Notes: generated from the sequence alone by a model not told the origin. A stretch of 64,000 nt of DNA from Aurantimonas sp. HBX-1 (GCF_021391535.1 NZ_CP090066.1:2679501-2743500); one strand, 5' to 3'; shown: positions 43,740 through 52,263, numbered from the stretch's first letter. Translations and numbers: made by a program.

Positions 43740-44741
43740 ATGAAGGACGAGGCGCCGCGCATCTTTCGCTCGCTCGAGAAGGAAGCCGGGCGCGGCGGGT
43801 TCGATACGGTGGTGCGCGCCGCGGTGGCGAGCTACGCCGCGCTGCGCAATCCGAGCGAGCACCAGGCGCGCAGCCTCGGACGTCTCCTCGTGCCGGTCTG
43901 GGACAAGCTCGGCGACCCGACCCTCTCGGGCATCGCCGTCAGCCTCGCCGACGCCCCGTCGCTGCCGCGGGCCGTCGTCGACTGCCTGCTCGCCGCGCCG
44001 GTGGACATCGCCGCGCCGTTCCTGCTGACCAGCCGCTGCCTCACCGAAGACGACCTGGCGGCGCTCGCCGCCTCCCCCGACCCGCAGCGCCGCCAGGTTG
44101 CCGCGATGCGGGCCGGGACCGAGGCCGTGACCTTCCTGGCGCCCACCCCCGAAACGCCGCCGGCCGCTGTCGCGGCCGAAGCGCCGTCGCCCGGCGCCGC
44201 CCTGCCCTCGCCCACCCCGCTCGCTGGCAGCGCCGCCGAGGCCCGCGCCACGCTCCGCCGCCTTGTCCAGCCCGGCGCCGCGCCGAAGGCTGCCACCACG
44301 CCGGGCACCGTCCGTGAGATCATCGCCGCGGCGCGCGCCGGCGAGATCGGCCGCGCCTATCGCGGCCTCGCGCGGCTCACGGAACTCGCCCCCGATACGA
44401 TGACGGAACTGGTGGCCGAGCCGTCGGGCGACCTGCTCGCCGCCGCGCTGAAGGCGATGCGCGTCGGCAGCGGCGACGCGCTGACCGTCATCATGCTGCT
44501 GAAGCCGCGCGTCGGCCTCGACGTCCACGCCTTCCAGGCGATGAAGGGGCGCTACCGCGAGCTCGACGCGGAGATCTGCCGCATCCGGCTGCGCATGGCG
44601 CCGCCCCGGGCTCCCCAGGCGGCGTCCCCGGCGCTGCAGCCGAGGGCCTCAGAGCTGGAGCCGCGGCTTGCCGTCACCCCGGCGCGCGCCGCCTTCGGCC
44701 GCCGCCGCGCCGCCCCCTCCGCCGCAAACGGCGCCCGCTAG
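43740..44741 (+). CDS. DUF2336-like protein of unknown function
   Basis: This 333-residue soluble protein has a helical, HEAT-like N-terminal half (VRAAVASYAALRNPSEHQAR, LLVPVWDKLGDPTLSGIAVS, FLLTSRCLTEDDLAALAASP), a Pro/Ala-rich linker (about 140-165) and a second helical domain (ELVAEPSGDLLAAALKAMRV, LLKPRVGLDVHAFQAMKGRY). The pattern recalls DUF2336 proteins of alphaproteobacteria, but I am not certain. It is convergent with the DUF1491 gene. Confidence 0.6.
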   Translation: MKDEAPRIFRSLEKEAGRGGFDTVVRAAVASYAALRNPSEHQARSLGRLLVPVWDKLGDPTLSGIAVSLADAPSLPRAVVDCLLAAPVDIAAPFLLTSRCLTEDDLAALAASPDPQRRQVAAMRAGTEAVTFLAPTPETPPAAVAAEAPSPGAALPSPTPLAGSAAEARATLRRLVQPGAAPKAATTPGTVREIIAAARAGEIGRAYRGLARLTELAPDTMTELVAEPSGDLLAAALKAMRVGSGDALTVIMLLKPRVGLDVHAFQAMKGRYRELDAEICRIRLRMAPPRAPQAASPALQPRASELEPRLAVTPARAAFGRRRAAPSAANGAR

Positions 44742-44768
44742 GCGGCACTCCGGCGCGGCCGGCGCAGG

Positions 44769-45101
44769 TCACTCCTCGACGATGTCGAGATAGGCCGCCA
44801 CGTCGTCGGTCTCGATTTCCACCACCCAGTAATCCGGATCGAAGCGCGCCTCGCGGGCGAGCCGCTGCTCCATCGCCGCGTCGTCCATGGGGGGCTCGGC
44901 CATGAAGCGGCGCGAGCCGTCTTCCTCGCCGAAGCTCTGCGGCGCCGGCCCGTACAGCCGGACGCTGCCGGAGCGGCCGCGCGCGACGACGAAGATCGCC
45001 CCGGCCGCCTCCGCGCCGCGGCGGACCACGGCAGCAAAGGCTCCGTCGGCGAACAGCCGGCGCAGCAGCTGCGCGACGAAGAGATCGCTGGTTACGCGCA
45101 T
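44769..45101 (-). CDS. DUF1491 family protein
   Basis: The 110-residue protein begins MRVTSDLFVAQLLRRLFADG and contains RRGAEAAGAIFVVARGR, REARFDPDYWVVEIE, the pattern of DUF1491, a small alphaproteobacterial family of unknown function. It lies 10 bp after the peptidoglycan-binding gene in the same direction, likely in one transcript with it and the kinase upstream. Confidence 0.88.
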   Translation of the reverse strand: MRVTSDLFVAQLLRRLFADGAFAAVVRRGAEAAGAIFVVARGRSGSVRLYGPAPQSFGEEDGSRRFMAEPPMDDAAMEQRLAREARFDPDYWVVEIETDDVAAYLDIVEE

Positions 45102-45111
45102 CGCCGCGGGA

Positions 45112-45942
45112 TCACTGGATCGCGCCGATCTCGATCAGCCGCTCGAGGATCTTCGGGTCGGGCGCACCGGTCACCTCCAGCCCTTCCAGCGCCTCGAAGG
45201 TGCGGATCGCCGCCCGGGTCCGCTCGCCGACGATGCCGTCGGCCGACAGCTCGGCGACCTGCGCGGCATTGAGCCCAGCCTGGATCCGCCGCACCAGCTC
45301 GTCCTCGCTCAGCGTCGACAGCGTCGCCAGCGGGTCTTCGGCGATCTCGGTGCTGTCGTCCTGCACCAGCGGCCGGCTGGTCCGGCCCATGCGCTCCTCG
45401 AGGCTGGCGACCGCCATGGCGTCGGGGACGGCCGGCTCGGCGGCCGCGAACTCGCGCACCCTGGCGAGCAGCTGCGGCGTCGCCGCGCCGTCCGCGGCAA
45501 GCCCCTGCGCCTTCTGGAAGGCCTTCACGGCGGCCTCGGTGGCCGGTCCCGGCTTGCCGTCGATCGCGGCGTGGTAATAGCCGGCCGAGGCCAGCGCCGA
45601 CTGCACTTCCTTGACCAGCGGCACCGGCATCAGGCTGCCATTGTTGCCGAGGGCTGCCGTGGCGACGCCGGCGGTGTCGCCGCGCGTCGCCAGCAGCGGC
45701 TGCGGGTGCTTGCCGGGCTGTCCGTAGAGCGCGTTGGCGGCCATCGAGCCGAACAGGATGCCGAAGGCAGCCAGTCCCGCCGACAGCGCCGGCCGGCGCG
45801 CCAGCACGGCACCGCCGGCCCGGACGCTGCGGCCGCCGAGCGACAGCGCGCCTCCGGCGAGCCGCAGCAACCGGCCGCCGGGGCTAGGCCGTGCGGCGCG
45901 TTTCTTCGGGCTTCGTGAGGGTGTTCGTTTTGGTGCGGGCAT
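45112..45942 (-). CDS. Membrane-anchored peptidoglycan-binding-domain protein
   Basis: The 276-residue protein has a basic N-terminal tail (MPAPKRTPSRSPKKRAARP), one transmembrane helix (about 50-70, PALSAGLAAFGILFGSMA), and two PG_binding_1-type modules: LVKEVQSALASAGYYHAAID with DGKPGPATEAAVKAFQKAQG, and a C-terminal one with ELSADGIVGERTRAAIRTFE. It probably binds the cell wall from the inner membrane. The ATG at 45942 (GTG at 45945 also possible) lies 59 bp inside the end of the upstream kinase gene, an unusually long overlap. Confidence 0.85.
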   Translation of the reverse strand: MPAPKRTPSRSPKKRAARPSPGGRLLRLAGGALSLGGRSVRAGGAVLARRPALSAGLAAFGILFGSMAANALYGQPGKHPQPLLATRGDTAGVATAALGNNGSLMPVPLVKEVQSALASAGYYHAAIDGKPGPATEAAVKAFQKAQGLAADGAATPQLLARVREFAAAEPAVPDAMAVASLEERMGRTSRPLVQDDSTEIAEDPLATLSTLSEDELVRRIQAGLNAAQVAELSADGIVGERTRAAIRTFEALEGLEVTGAPDPKILERLIEIGAIQ

Positions 45943-47683
45943 CACTCAGCGCTACGATGTTTTCCTTAGCAAGAAATGACGATTCCTCGGTCTTCGTGCA
46001 ATCGCGCGGCAGCCGGACCGTCACCATGGTGCCGATCGCCGGCCGGCTGCTCATGGCGAAGCTCCCACCATGCAGCTCCACCAGCCCCTTGACCAGCGAC
46101 AGGCCGAGTCCGGTCCCCTGATAGCGCCGCGCGGTGCCGCAGGAAACCTGCACGAAGGGCTGACCCAGCGTGTCGATGTCGGCCTCCGCGATGCCGATAC
46201 CGGTGTCGCTGACGCAGATCTCGATGGAATCGACATCGGCGCGGGCTTCCAGCGTGACGACGCCGCTGTCGGTGAACTTCACCGCGTTCGACAGGAGGTT
46301 GAGGAGGATCTGGTGGCAGGCCCGGCGGTCGGCGACGATCGCCTCGACGTGGCAGGGCCGCAAGTCGAGCCGCAGGCCCTTCTGCAGCGCTTCGTCCCGC
46401 ACGACATCGGCGGCGAGCGCCATCGCCTCGGAGGGCGAGAACGATTCGGGGACCAACTCGTAGCGCCCGGCCTCGATCTTCGAGACGTCGAGCAGGCTGT
46501 TCACCACCGACAGCAAATGCTGGCCGGACTGGCGGATGAGGCCGACATATTCCTTCTGCCGCTCGCTCTCGAAGCCGCCGAAGAATTCCTGGTGGAGAAT
46601 GTCTGAGAAGCCGATGATGGCGTTCAGCGGCGTGCGCAGCTCGTGGCTCACCGCCGCGAGGAAATGGCTCTTGGCCGCCGACGACTGGTTGGCCGTCTCG
46701 AGTGCCGTCTGCAGGGCGCGCGCGTCCGGGCGGTCCTCGACCAGCGCGGTGATGGCGACGTCGACCGCCGCGCCGCCGGGCGCTGCGGCAAGCGCCGCGA
46801 CGCTCGGCCGCCAGGTGCCGTCGCGCCGGCGCAGCCGCAGCTCGACGCGCTGCGGTGCGGCCTCGTGGCCGACGCCGATCAGCGCCGCGGCGAGCCCCGC
46901 CTGGTCCGCCGGATGGATCCGGGCGAACAGGCCCTCGCCGAGCGTCCCGTCCATCGCCAACAGCGTGCGGGCCGCGGCCGAGGCGCGCAGGATGGTGCCG
47001 TCGCGCTCGAGGCGCAGCCATGCGGCATCGAAGAAATCCGCTGCCGCCGAAAGATCGGGTGCCTCCGACGCGCGCAGGGATGCGGCACGCACCTGCCGGC
47101 GGGCGAGCAGCCGGCGCGCCGCGACACCGGCATAGGAGAGAAGGAGAACGGCGAGGAGACCGTTGCCGACCCCGAGCTCGAGGCCTGGGAGCCCGGCCAT
47201 CGGCATGACGGTGACGGCGGTGGCCAACAGCGAGCCCGCCAGCGCCAGGGCCAGATGCCGGCGCCCCGCCAGCAGCGCCTCGGCCGGCAGCACCAGGAGG
47301 GCGAGCAGCCAGGCCGGCGAGAGGAGGTCGGAAGCCGCGGCCGCGGCGCCCGTCCCGGCGATCGCCAGCGTGCCGTAGAGCCAGGCGGCGGCGTCGAGGC
47401 TGCCGCGGTTGGAGAGGTAGGCGGCGGCGGCGAGCAGCAGCCCGGCCAGCACCAGCGGCGCGACGACGACGGTCACGTCCGTGCCCAGCGCCGCGAGCAC
47501 CGGCGAGGCCACCGTCGCGGCAAGGCCGGTCGCGATGAGCAGGCCGATCGCCCAGGCATGCAGGCGCCGCTGGCGAGGCTCCCTGATGGCGGGCGCCACG
47601 AGCTCGTCCAGGCGCTCGCGAAGAAGGCGGGCCACGGCCTTCGCCGCGTGGCCTTCCTGCCTCGCTCCCGACGCTTCGATCAT
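45884..47683 (-). CDS. DivJ-like membrane sensor histidine kinase
   Basis: The 599-residue kinase has about six transmembrane helices in residues 45-210, a PAS-like domain (about 225-325), HisKA with FLAAVSHELRTPLNAIIGFS, then LVPESFSPSEAMALA, and HATPase_c (LLNLLSNAVKF, SDTGIGIAEADI, GTGLGLSLV). A multi-helix N-terminus followed by PAS and this DHp sequence resembles the cell-cycle kinase DivJ, which phosphorylates DivK. The assignment rests on architecture and is not secure. The last 59 bp overlap the peptidoglycan-binding gene. A CtrA-type half site lies upstream. Confidence 0.8.
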   Translation of the reverse strand: MIEASGARQEGHAAKAVARLLRERLDELVAPAIREPRQRRLHAWAIGLLIATGLAATVASPVLAALGTDVTVVVAPLVLAGLLLAAAAYLSNRGSLDAAAWLYGTLAIAGTGAAAAASDLLSPAWLLALLVLPAEALLAGRRHLALALAGSLLATAVTVMPMAGLPGLELGVGNGLLAVLLLSYAGVAARRLLARRQVRAASLRASEAPDLSAAADFFDAAWLRLERDGTILRASAAARTLLAMDGTLGEGLFARIHPADQAGLAAALIGVGHEAAPQRVELRLRRRDGTWRPSVAALAAAPGGAAVDVAITALVEDRPDARALQTALETANQSSAAKSHFLAAVSHELRTPLNAIIGFSDILHQEFFGGFESERQKEYVGLIRQSGQHLLSVVNSLLDVSKIEAGRYELVPESFSPSEAMALAADVVRDEALQKGLRLDLRPCHVEAIVADRRACHQILLNLLSNAVKFTDSGVVTLEARADVDSIEICVSDTGIGIAEADIDTLGQPFVQVSCGTARRYQGTGLGLSLVKGLVELHGGSFAMSSRPAIGTMVTVRLPRDCTKTEESSFLAKENIVALSDARTKTNTLTKPEETRRTA

Positions 47684-48093
47684 TCGCCTACCCGTATTCG
47701 TTCACTGCGTGGAGCGCCGCTTCCGGCAGGAATGGCTGCCCGGCTTCGAAGGCGATCATGGGCGGGACGGTTTAAGGAAGGCATAAACCGGCCGCCGCCA
47801 ACGGCCTCCGTGGCGGCGAACTGCCAGTCAAGTCCTTGATTCGGCCAATATCGATTGCGGTTATGGTTAACGTTTCGCCATTCCCGCCAATTTGCCTCGA
47901 AAGCCTTCTATTCCGGGCGTTTCGCCGGCGCGCAACCGGAGCGGGCGGCCGCTGCCCGGATGCGCGGCATTTGAGATAAACTTGTCGACACGTTTCAACG
48001 GGACCTTCTCGCCCCTCGTGCATTGTGGCTTCTGAGAGCACAGACGAAGGCCGGGAGATCATGCCGGCCGGGGACGACATCCGGGGGTATCCC
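47684..48093. other. 410-bp intergenic region with two hairpins and a CtrA-like half site
   Basis: This gap between the divergent DivJ-like and DUF5330 genes encodes no protein that I can support. It holds two adjacent stem-loops: CGGTTTA/TAAACCG (47768-47774 and 47784-47790) and CGCCGCCA/TGGCGGCG (47793-47800 and 47811-47818). On the minus strand TTAACCAT (complement of 47863-47870) matches a CtrA half site. The promoters of both genes must be here. A short AT-rich stretch (TTTGAGATAAACTTGTC) lies about 120 bp before the DUF5330 start. Confidence 0.5.
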
Positions 48094-48594
48094 ATGATCA
48101 GGTTCATCTTGAAGGCAGGCTTCTTTCTGGGACTCGTGGCGCTGCTTCTGCCGAAGGCCGACGACGGCACCACGACGGCGGCCGACGCGCCGCGATTCGA
48201 CGTCTTCACCGCGATGATGGGCGCCCAGGCGGCGATCGCCGACCTCGCCGGCTTCTGCGACCGCGCCCCCGCGGCCTGCTCGGCCGGCGGCGAGATCGCT
48301 CGGTTCGCCGGCGAGCGCATCGGCGACGGCATCGCGCTGGCCTATGATTTCGTCGAGGGCGACGCCCGCCTCCCCGGCGTCTCCGCGCCGCAGGACAACG
48401 GCGTGACGATGGCGTCGACCGCCGCTCCGGCGCCGCGCGATCCGCTCGCCACCGGCACCATCGCCCGCGACGCGGCGCTCGCCATGCCGGCCGTCGAGCG
48501 CATCTCCAAAACCCGTCCGCTGCCCCTTCCGGCCACCGAGATCGGCACGGCGTCGAGCAGCCTGCCGATCCCCCGCCCCGCCCCCCGGGCCTGA
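48094..48594 (+). CDS. DUF5330 family membrane-anchored protein
   Basis: The 166-residue protein has an N-terminal helix (MIRFILKAGFFLGLVALLLP), then FDVFTAMMGAQAAIADLAGF, CDRAPAACSAGGEIARFAGE and IALAYDF, the DUF5330 pattern. The rest is Pro/Ala-rich and unstructured. The start at 48094 is where the helix begins, with a G-rich stretch upstream. It precedes sufE by 71 bp, an arrangement that I recall from other Rhizobiales. Function is unknown. Confidence 0.85.
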   Translation: MIRFILKAGFFLGLVALLLPKADDGTTTAADAPRFDVFTAMMGAQAAIADLAGFCDRAPAACSAGGEIARFAGERIGDGIALAYDFVEGDARLPGVSAPQDNGVTMASTAAPAPRDPLATGTIARDAALAMPAVERISKTRPLPLPATEIGTASSSLPIPRPAPRA

Positions 48595-48665
48595 CATCGC
48601 CGGCTGCCGCGCCTATATGCGGGGAGCCGCCGACGACGGCGGTTCCTGACATCGCGGGAGACAGG

Positions 48666-49088
48666 ATGCAGACGATCGAGGATATCACCGCGGATTTCGA
48701 GTATCTCGACGACTGGGAAGACCGGTACCGCTACCTGATCGAGCTTGGCCGGGCGCTGCCGCCGATGCCGGAAGACGCGGTGAACGACGCCAACAAGGTC
48801 CGCGGCTGCGTCAGCCAGGTCTGGCTCACCAGCGAGGCGGACGACGCGACCCCGCCGCATCTGACCTTCCGCGGCGAATCCGACGCCCATATCGTGCGCG
48901 GCCTCGTCGCCATCGCGCTGGCGCTGTATTCCGGCAAGTCCGCCCCGGAGATCCTCGACATCGACGCCGAGCAGGTGTTTGCGCGGCTCGGCCTGCAGGA
49001 CCACCTCACGCCGCAGCGCTCCAACGGCCTGCGCTCGATGGTCAACCGCATCCAGAGCGACGCCAAACAGGCGCTCGCGCCCGCCTGA
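48666..49088 (+). CDS. sufE: SufE family sulfur acceptor protein
   Basis: SufE takes sulfur from the cysteine desulfurase SufS for iron-sulfur cluster assembly. The 140-residue protein has the family pattern YLDDWEDRYRYLIELGRALP, the sulfur-accepting C48 in KVRGCVSQVWL, and FRGESDAHIVRGLVAIAL. GGGAG lies just before the ATG. No other suf genes are nearby. It is convergent with the DUF6456 gene. Confidence 0.94.
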   Translation: MQTIEDITADFEYLDDWEDRYRYLIELGRALPPMPEDAVNDANKVRGCVSQVWLTSEADDATPPHLTFRGESDAHIVRGLVAIALALYSGKSAPEILDIDAEQVFARLGLQDHLTPQRSNGLRSMVNRIQSDAKQALAPA

Positions 49089-49133
49089 CCCAACCAGCAT
49101 CGCCGCCCCGGCATAGCTTGCGCCGGTAATCCG

Positions 49134-49640
49134 TTATTTCGCCGCGCCGCCGCCGATCGTCGGCCGGTAGTCGTCGGTGCCCCAGCGCCGTATCGCCGGA
49201 CGGCCGCCCTTCGGCGCAGCCTTGACGCCGTAATGCCGGGCCAGCACCCCGAGCCCTGCCTTCAGCATCAGCTTGGCCGAGCGCGCCGGCCACTGCCGCT
49301 CCCGCTCGACGGTCTCAAGACCCTTCAGGAAGCAGCAGACGTCGAGCAGCACGCCGGAGAGTTCCGGCCCGACGGCGGCGATCGCCGCGTCCACCCGACG
49401 CCGCGCATCGATGGCGCTGTCGGAGAGGTCGCGGCTGCCTTTGCCGCCGCGCGCCCCGCGGGGCTGGCTGTCCCAGCGCTGGGTGATGCCCGGCATCAGC
49501 TGGCCGCGGGTGAAGTCGGCGCGCAGCCGCTCGCCGGCAATCGCCTCGGCGGCATCGAGGAACGCTCCGCCCGCCCTGCCGCCGCGGCTTGTGAGGCGCG
49601 CCAGCGGCGATTCGTCCGGATTGAACCCGCGCGCCGTCAT
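49134..49640 (-). CDS. DUF6456 domain protein
   Basis: The 168-residue protein has a conserved C-terminal helical region (GVLLDVCCFLKGLETVERER, WPARSAKLMLKAGLGVLARH) and the preceding RGQLMPGITQRWDSQPRG, the DUF6456 pattern. It looks like a DNA-binding or regulatory helical protein, but its role is not known. The ATG at 49640 overlaps the stop of the DnaA-like gene by 4 bp, so the two are co-translated and probably act together. Confidence 0.82.
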   Translation of the reverse strand: MTARGFNPDESPLARLTSRGGRAGGAFLDAAEAIAGERLRADFTRGQLMPGITQRWDSQPRGARGGKGSRDLSDSAIDARRRVDAAIAAVGPELSGVLLDVCCFLKGLETVERERQWPARSAKLMLKAGLGVLARHYGVKAAPKGGRPAIRRWGTDDYRPTIGGGAAK

Positions 49641-50068
49641 CGGACGGCTCCGCCGCCGTCGGCGGCCTCGTCCGGCGCCGGTTCGAGCGCCGTCTTCACC
49701 GCATGCGCCAACGTCTCGAGCCGCGTCAGCATCGTGTCGAAGGCGGCGTCGTCGCGCCGGTCCTCGATCCGCCGCACCGCATGCGCGACGCTGGTGCGGT
49801 CCCGCCCGAACGCCTCGGCGATCCCCGACAGCGACACCTGGAAGACAACGTGGGCGAGATACATCGCCACGTGCCGCGCCTCGCAGACCGGCGCCACCGC
49901 CCGGCTGGGCCGGGCGATGTCGGTGACCGGTATGGCGAAGAAGGCGCTGGCGATCTCGCGGGCGAGACGGCAGGCGCGCCGGCCCGCCGCTGCATTGCGG
50001 GGAAACGGGCCGGCGGGACGGCCGGGCGGGGAAAGGGCGACATCGCCGCCGACGCCGGGGGACTGCAT
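49637..50068 (-). CDS. Stand-alone DnaA domain-IV-like DNA-binding protein
   Basis: The 143-residue protein has a variable N-terminus and then a region like the DnaA DNA-binding domain: CEARHVAMYLAHVVFQVSL, SGIAEAFGRDRTSVAHAVRR. The last stretch matches the DnaA signature that contacts the DnaA box (GRDHTTV in DnaA; here GRDRTSV). The ATPase domain of DnaA is absent, so it cannot initiate replication by itself. It may act as a transcription factor or compete for DnaA boxes. GGAGG precedes the ATG, and a good promoter lies upstream. Confidence 0.85.
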   Translation of the reverse strand: MQSPGVGGDVALSPPGRPAGPFPRNAAAGRRACRLAREIASAFFAIPVTDIARPSRAVAPVCEARHVAMYLAHVVFQVSLSGIAEAFGRDRTSVAHAVRRIEDRRDDAAFDTMLTRLETLAHAVKTALEPAPDEAADGGGAVR

Positions 50069-50098
50069 GGGAGACCTCCATTCGCATCATTCCTGACC

Positions 50099-50127
50099 TC
50101 TATAACGACCCTCGTCCGGTATGTGAA
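50099..50127 (-). promoter_or_regulatory. Promoter of the DnaA-like/DUF6456 operon
   Basis: On the minus strand TTCACA (complement of 50122-50127), a 17-bp spacer and TATAGA (complement of 50099-50104) resemble a sigma-70 promoter in AT-rich DNA. Transcription would begin near 50092, giving a leader of about 24 bases that contains GGAGG. Confidence 0.6.
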
Positions 50128-50218
50128 TAATTTCCTATATGGCTGGTGCATGATCGGGGCGAGCAGCTGATGGAACACCGCGCCCCGCGCTGGCCCGCGC
50201 CGATCGCCGGAAAGGTAT

Positions 50219-50227
50219 TTATCCCCA
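50219..50227 (+). promoter_or_regulatory. DnaA-box-like 9-mer
   Basis: TTATCCCCA differs from the consensus DnaA box TTATCCACA at one position. It lies in the gap between the DnaA-like gene and the divergent gene at 50276. One near-match in a 200-bp region can be chance; its interest comes from the neighbouring gene. Confidence 0.3.
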
Positions 50228-50275
50228 TAAGCTTCTGCCGAGCGACCCTTGGGCCAACCTCGCCTGGAGCAGAAC

Positions 50276-50719
50276 ATGGCCGGAAGCCTCGATACCGCCC
50301 CCCTCGACGCCGCGCTCGCCGCCGCCATCCGCCGCCATGCCGAGCGGCAGCGGCGATCCGTCGCGCGCGAGCTGCATCGGCTGGACAAGGCCGTGCTGCT
50401 GCGCCGCCTCGGACTGGGCGACGAGGCGGTTCAGGTGGCGGTGGCGGCCGGCAGCGCCGCGCAGCTCCCCTCGCCGCTCGGCGCCTGGCTGCGCGAACGG
50501 GTGGCGGTCGAGCTCCGGCACCTGGCGCGCCAGGCTCGCGGCGCCGACCCGCGCTACGACATCAACCGCCATATCGCCGTGAAGCGCCTCTCCCGCTGGC
50601 TGGGCGGCGGCGAAGACGATGCCGGCGAGGCCGACGAGCGAACCCCCGGCCGGGTGCTGAACGACCGCTTCGCCGGGTGCCGCAACGGCATCGCCCGGCG
50701 CCGCAGACGGCCGGACTGA
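50276..50719 (+). CDS. Unrecognised helical, Arg-rich protein
   Basis: The 147-residue protein (MAGSLDTAPLDAALAAAIRR, ERQRRSVARELHRLDKAVLL, WLRERVAVELRHLARQARG) is rich in Arg and Ala with predicted long helices and a basic end (RNGIARRRRRPD). There is no signal peptide or membrane segment. The ATG at 50276 has GGAG seven bases upstream. It is divergent from the DnaA-like operon. I recognise no family; DNA or RNA binding is possible from the charge. Confidence 0.6.
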   Translation: MAGSLDTAPLDAALAAAIRRHAERQRRSVARELHRLDKAVLLRRLGLGDEAVQVAVAAGSAAQLPSPLGAWLRERVAVELRHLARQARGADPRYDINRHIAVKRLSRWLGGGEDDAGEADERTPGRVLNDRFAGCRNGIARRRRRPD

Positions 50720-50775
50720 GGTTGCGCCGGGTCTCGCGCGGGTCGATCCGCCCGGCCGTCCGCGGCCGAGCGCGC

Positions 50776-50804
50776 TTGACACGCTTCGCTGCGCCGCGTC
50801 ACAA
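50776..50804 (+). promoter_or_regulatory. Candidate promoter of the ABC importer operon
   Basis: TTGACA (50776-50781) is a perfect -35 box; 17 bp further lies TCACAA (50799-50804), a poor -10. Transcription would start near 50811, leaving about 73 bases before the substrate-binding protein gene. The weak -10 suggests activator dependence, or that the true -10 is elsewhere. Confidence 0.35.
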
Positions 50805-50883
50805 CAGCCCGACGCCGGGGCGGGTGGAGTGGTGGGCCGCTGCACCCGACTTTCCGGCCAATCGATCTGGGAGGATCACCATC

Positions 50884-52101
50884 ATGCGTTTCAAGAACCT
50901 GCTTCTCGCCGCCTCGTCGCTCGCGCTCGTCGCCGGCGCCGCCCAGGCGCAGGAAGTCTCCAACGATGTCGTGAAGATCGGCATCCTCAACGACCAGTCC
51001 GGCGTCTACGCCGACTTCGGCGGCCAGTGGTCGGTCGAGGCCGCCAAGATGGCGGTCGAGGACTACGGCGGCACGGTGCTCGGCAAGCCGATCGAGATCG
51101 TCTCCGCCGACCACCAGAACAAGGCGGACATCGCCTCCAACATCGCCCGCGAATGGTACGACGTGCAGAACGTCGACGCGATCATGGAGCTGACCACCTC
51201 GTCGGTCGCCCTCGCGGTCCAGGGCCTGTCGCGCGAAAAAGAGAAGATCACCATCACCACCGGCGCCGCCACCACCGAGCTGACCGGCGCGCAGTGCAGC
51301 CCCTACGGCTTCCACTGGGTCTATGACACGCATGCCCTGGCCGTCGGCACCGGCGGCGCGCTGGTGAAGGCCGGCGGCGACAGCTGGTTCTTCCTCACCG
51401 CCGACTACGCCTTCGGCTATTCGCTGGAAGAGCAGACCGGCAATTTCGTCAAGGAGAATGGTGGCGAGGTGCTCGGCGCCGTGCGCCATCCGCTCGGCAC
51501 CACCGACTTCTCGTCCTTCCTGCTGCAGGCGCAGAGCTCCGGCGCCAAGGTCATCGGCCTTGCCAATGCCGGCCTCGACACCGCCAACGCCATCAAGGGC
51601 GCGGCCGAGTTCGGCATCGTCCAGGCCGGCCAGCAGCTCGCCGGCCTCCTGTTCACCCTTGCCGAGGTCCACGGCCTCGGGCTCGAGGCGGCGCAGGGCC
51701 TGAACCTCACCGAAGGCTGGTACTGGGACCAGAGCGACGAGAACCGCGAGTTCGCCGCCAAGTTCGAGGAAAAGACCCAGCGCAAGCCGAACATGGTCCA
51801 GGCCGGCACCTATTCGGCGGTCATGCAGTATCTGAAGGCCGTCGAGGCCGCCGGCACGGACGCCACCGCGGAAGTTGCCGCCAAGCTGCACGAGCTGCCG
51901 GTCGAGGACGTCTTCGCCAAGAAGGGCACGGTGCAGGAGAACGGCCGCATGGTCTACGACATGTACCTGTTCCAGGTGAAGGCGCCGGGCGACTCCAAGG
52001 GTCCCTGGGACTACTACACCGAGGTCGCCAAGGTCCCCGGCGGCGAGGCCTTCCTCTCGGTCGAGGACTCCGGCTGCGACGTCGCGAGCTTCGCCAACTG
52101 A
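50884..52101 (+). CDS. Periplasmic substrate-binding protein of a branched-chain amino-acid type ABC importer
   Basis: The 405-residue protein has a Sec signal peptide (about 1-22, cleaved after AGAAQA) and a LivK/Peripla_BP_6 fold: VVKIGILNDQSGVYADFGGQ, ITTGAATTELTGAQCSPYGF, FLTADYAFGYSLEEQTGNFV. The sequence type is common among rhizobial importers whose ligands are often not leucine, so the substrate (amino acid, amide or aromatic acid) is open. GGAGG lies nine bases before the ATG. It heads a five-gene operon. Confidence 0.93.
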   Translation: MRFKNLLLAASSLALVAGAAQAQEVSNDVVKIGILNDQSGVYADFGGQWSVEAAKMAVEDYGGTVLGKPIEIVSADHQNKADIASNIAREWYDVQNVDAIMELTTSSVALAVQGLSREKEKITITTGAATTELTGAQCSPYGFHWVYDTHALAVGTGGALVKAGGDSWFFLTADYAFGYSLEEQTGNFVKENGGEVLGAVRHPLGTTDFSSFLLQAQSSGAKVIGLANAGLDTANAIKGAAEFGIVQAGQQLAGLLFTLAEVHGLGLEAAQGLNLTEGWYWDQSDENREFAAKFEEKTQRKPNMVQAGTYSAVMQYLKAVEAAGTDATAEVAAKLHELPVEDVFAKKGTVQENGRMVYDMYLFQVKAPGDSKGPWDYYTEVAKVPGGEAFLSVEDSGCDVASFAN

Positions 52102-52151
52102 TCCTGCGAGATGGCGGGGCGGCACGTTGCCGTCCCGCGCGGCAGACCGGT

Positions 52152-52188
52152 GCAGACTGGACAGCGGCCCGTCCGGGCCGCAGTCTGC
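52152..52188 (+). other. Stem-loop between binding protein and ATPase genes
   Basis: GCAGACT (52152-52158) pairs with AGTCTGC (52182-52188), and GCGGCCC (52164-52170) with GGGCCGC (52175-52181), giving a two-part stem with a bulge and a 4-base loop. No T-run follows. Hairpins after the binding-protein gene of ABC operons commonly stabilise the upstream mRNA and reduce expression of the downstream genes. Confidence 0.5.
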
Positions 52189-52263
52189 GCCGATCGCTGC
52201 CCGCATGATCTGCCGAAAACTGACCGAACCTCATTTCGAGCTGGACGGGAGTCGCATTCGCCC

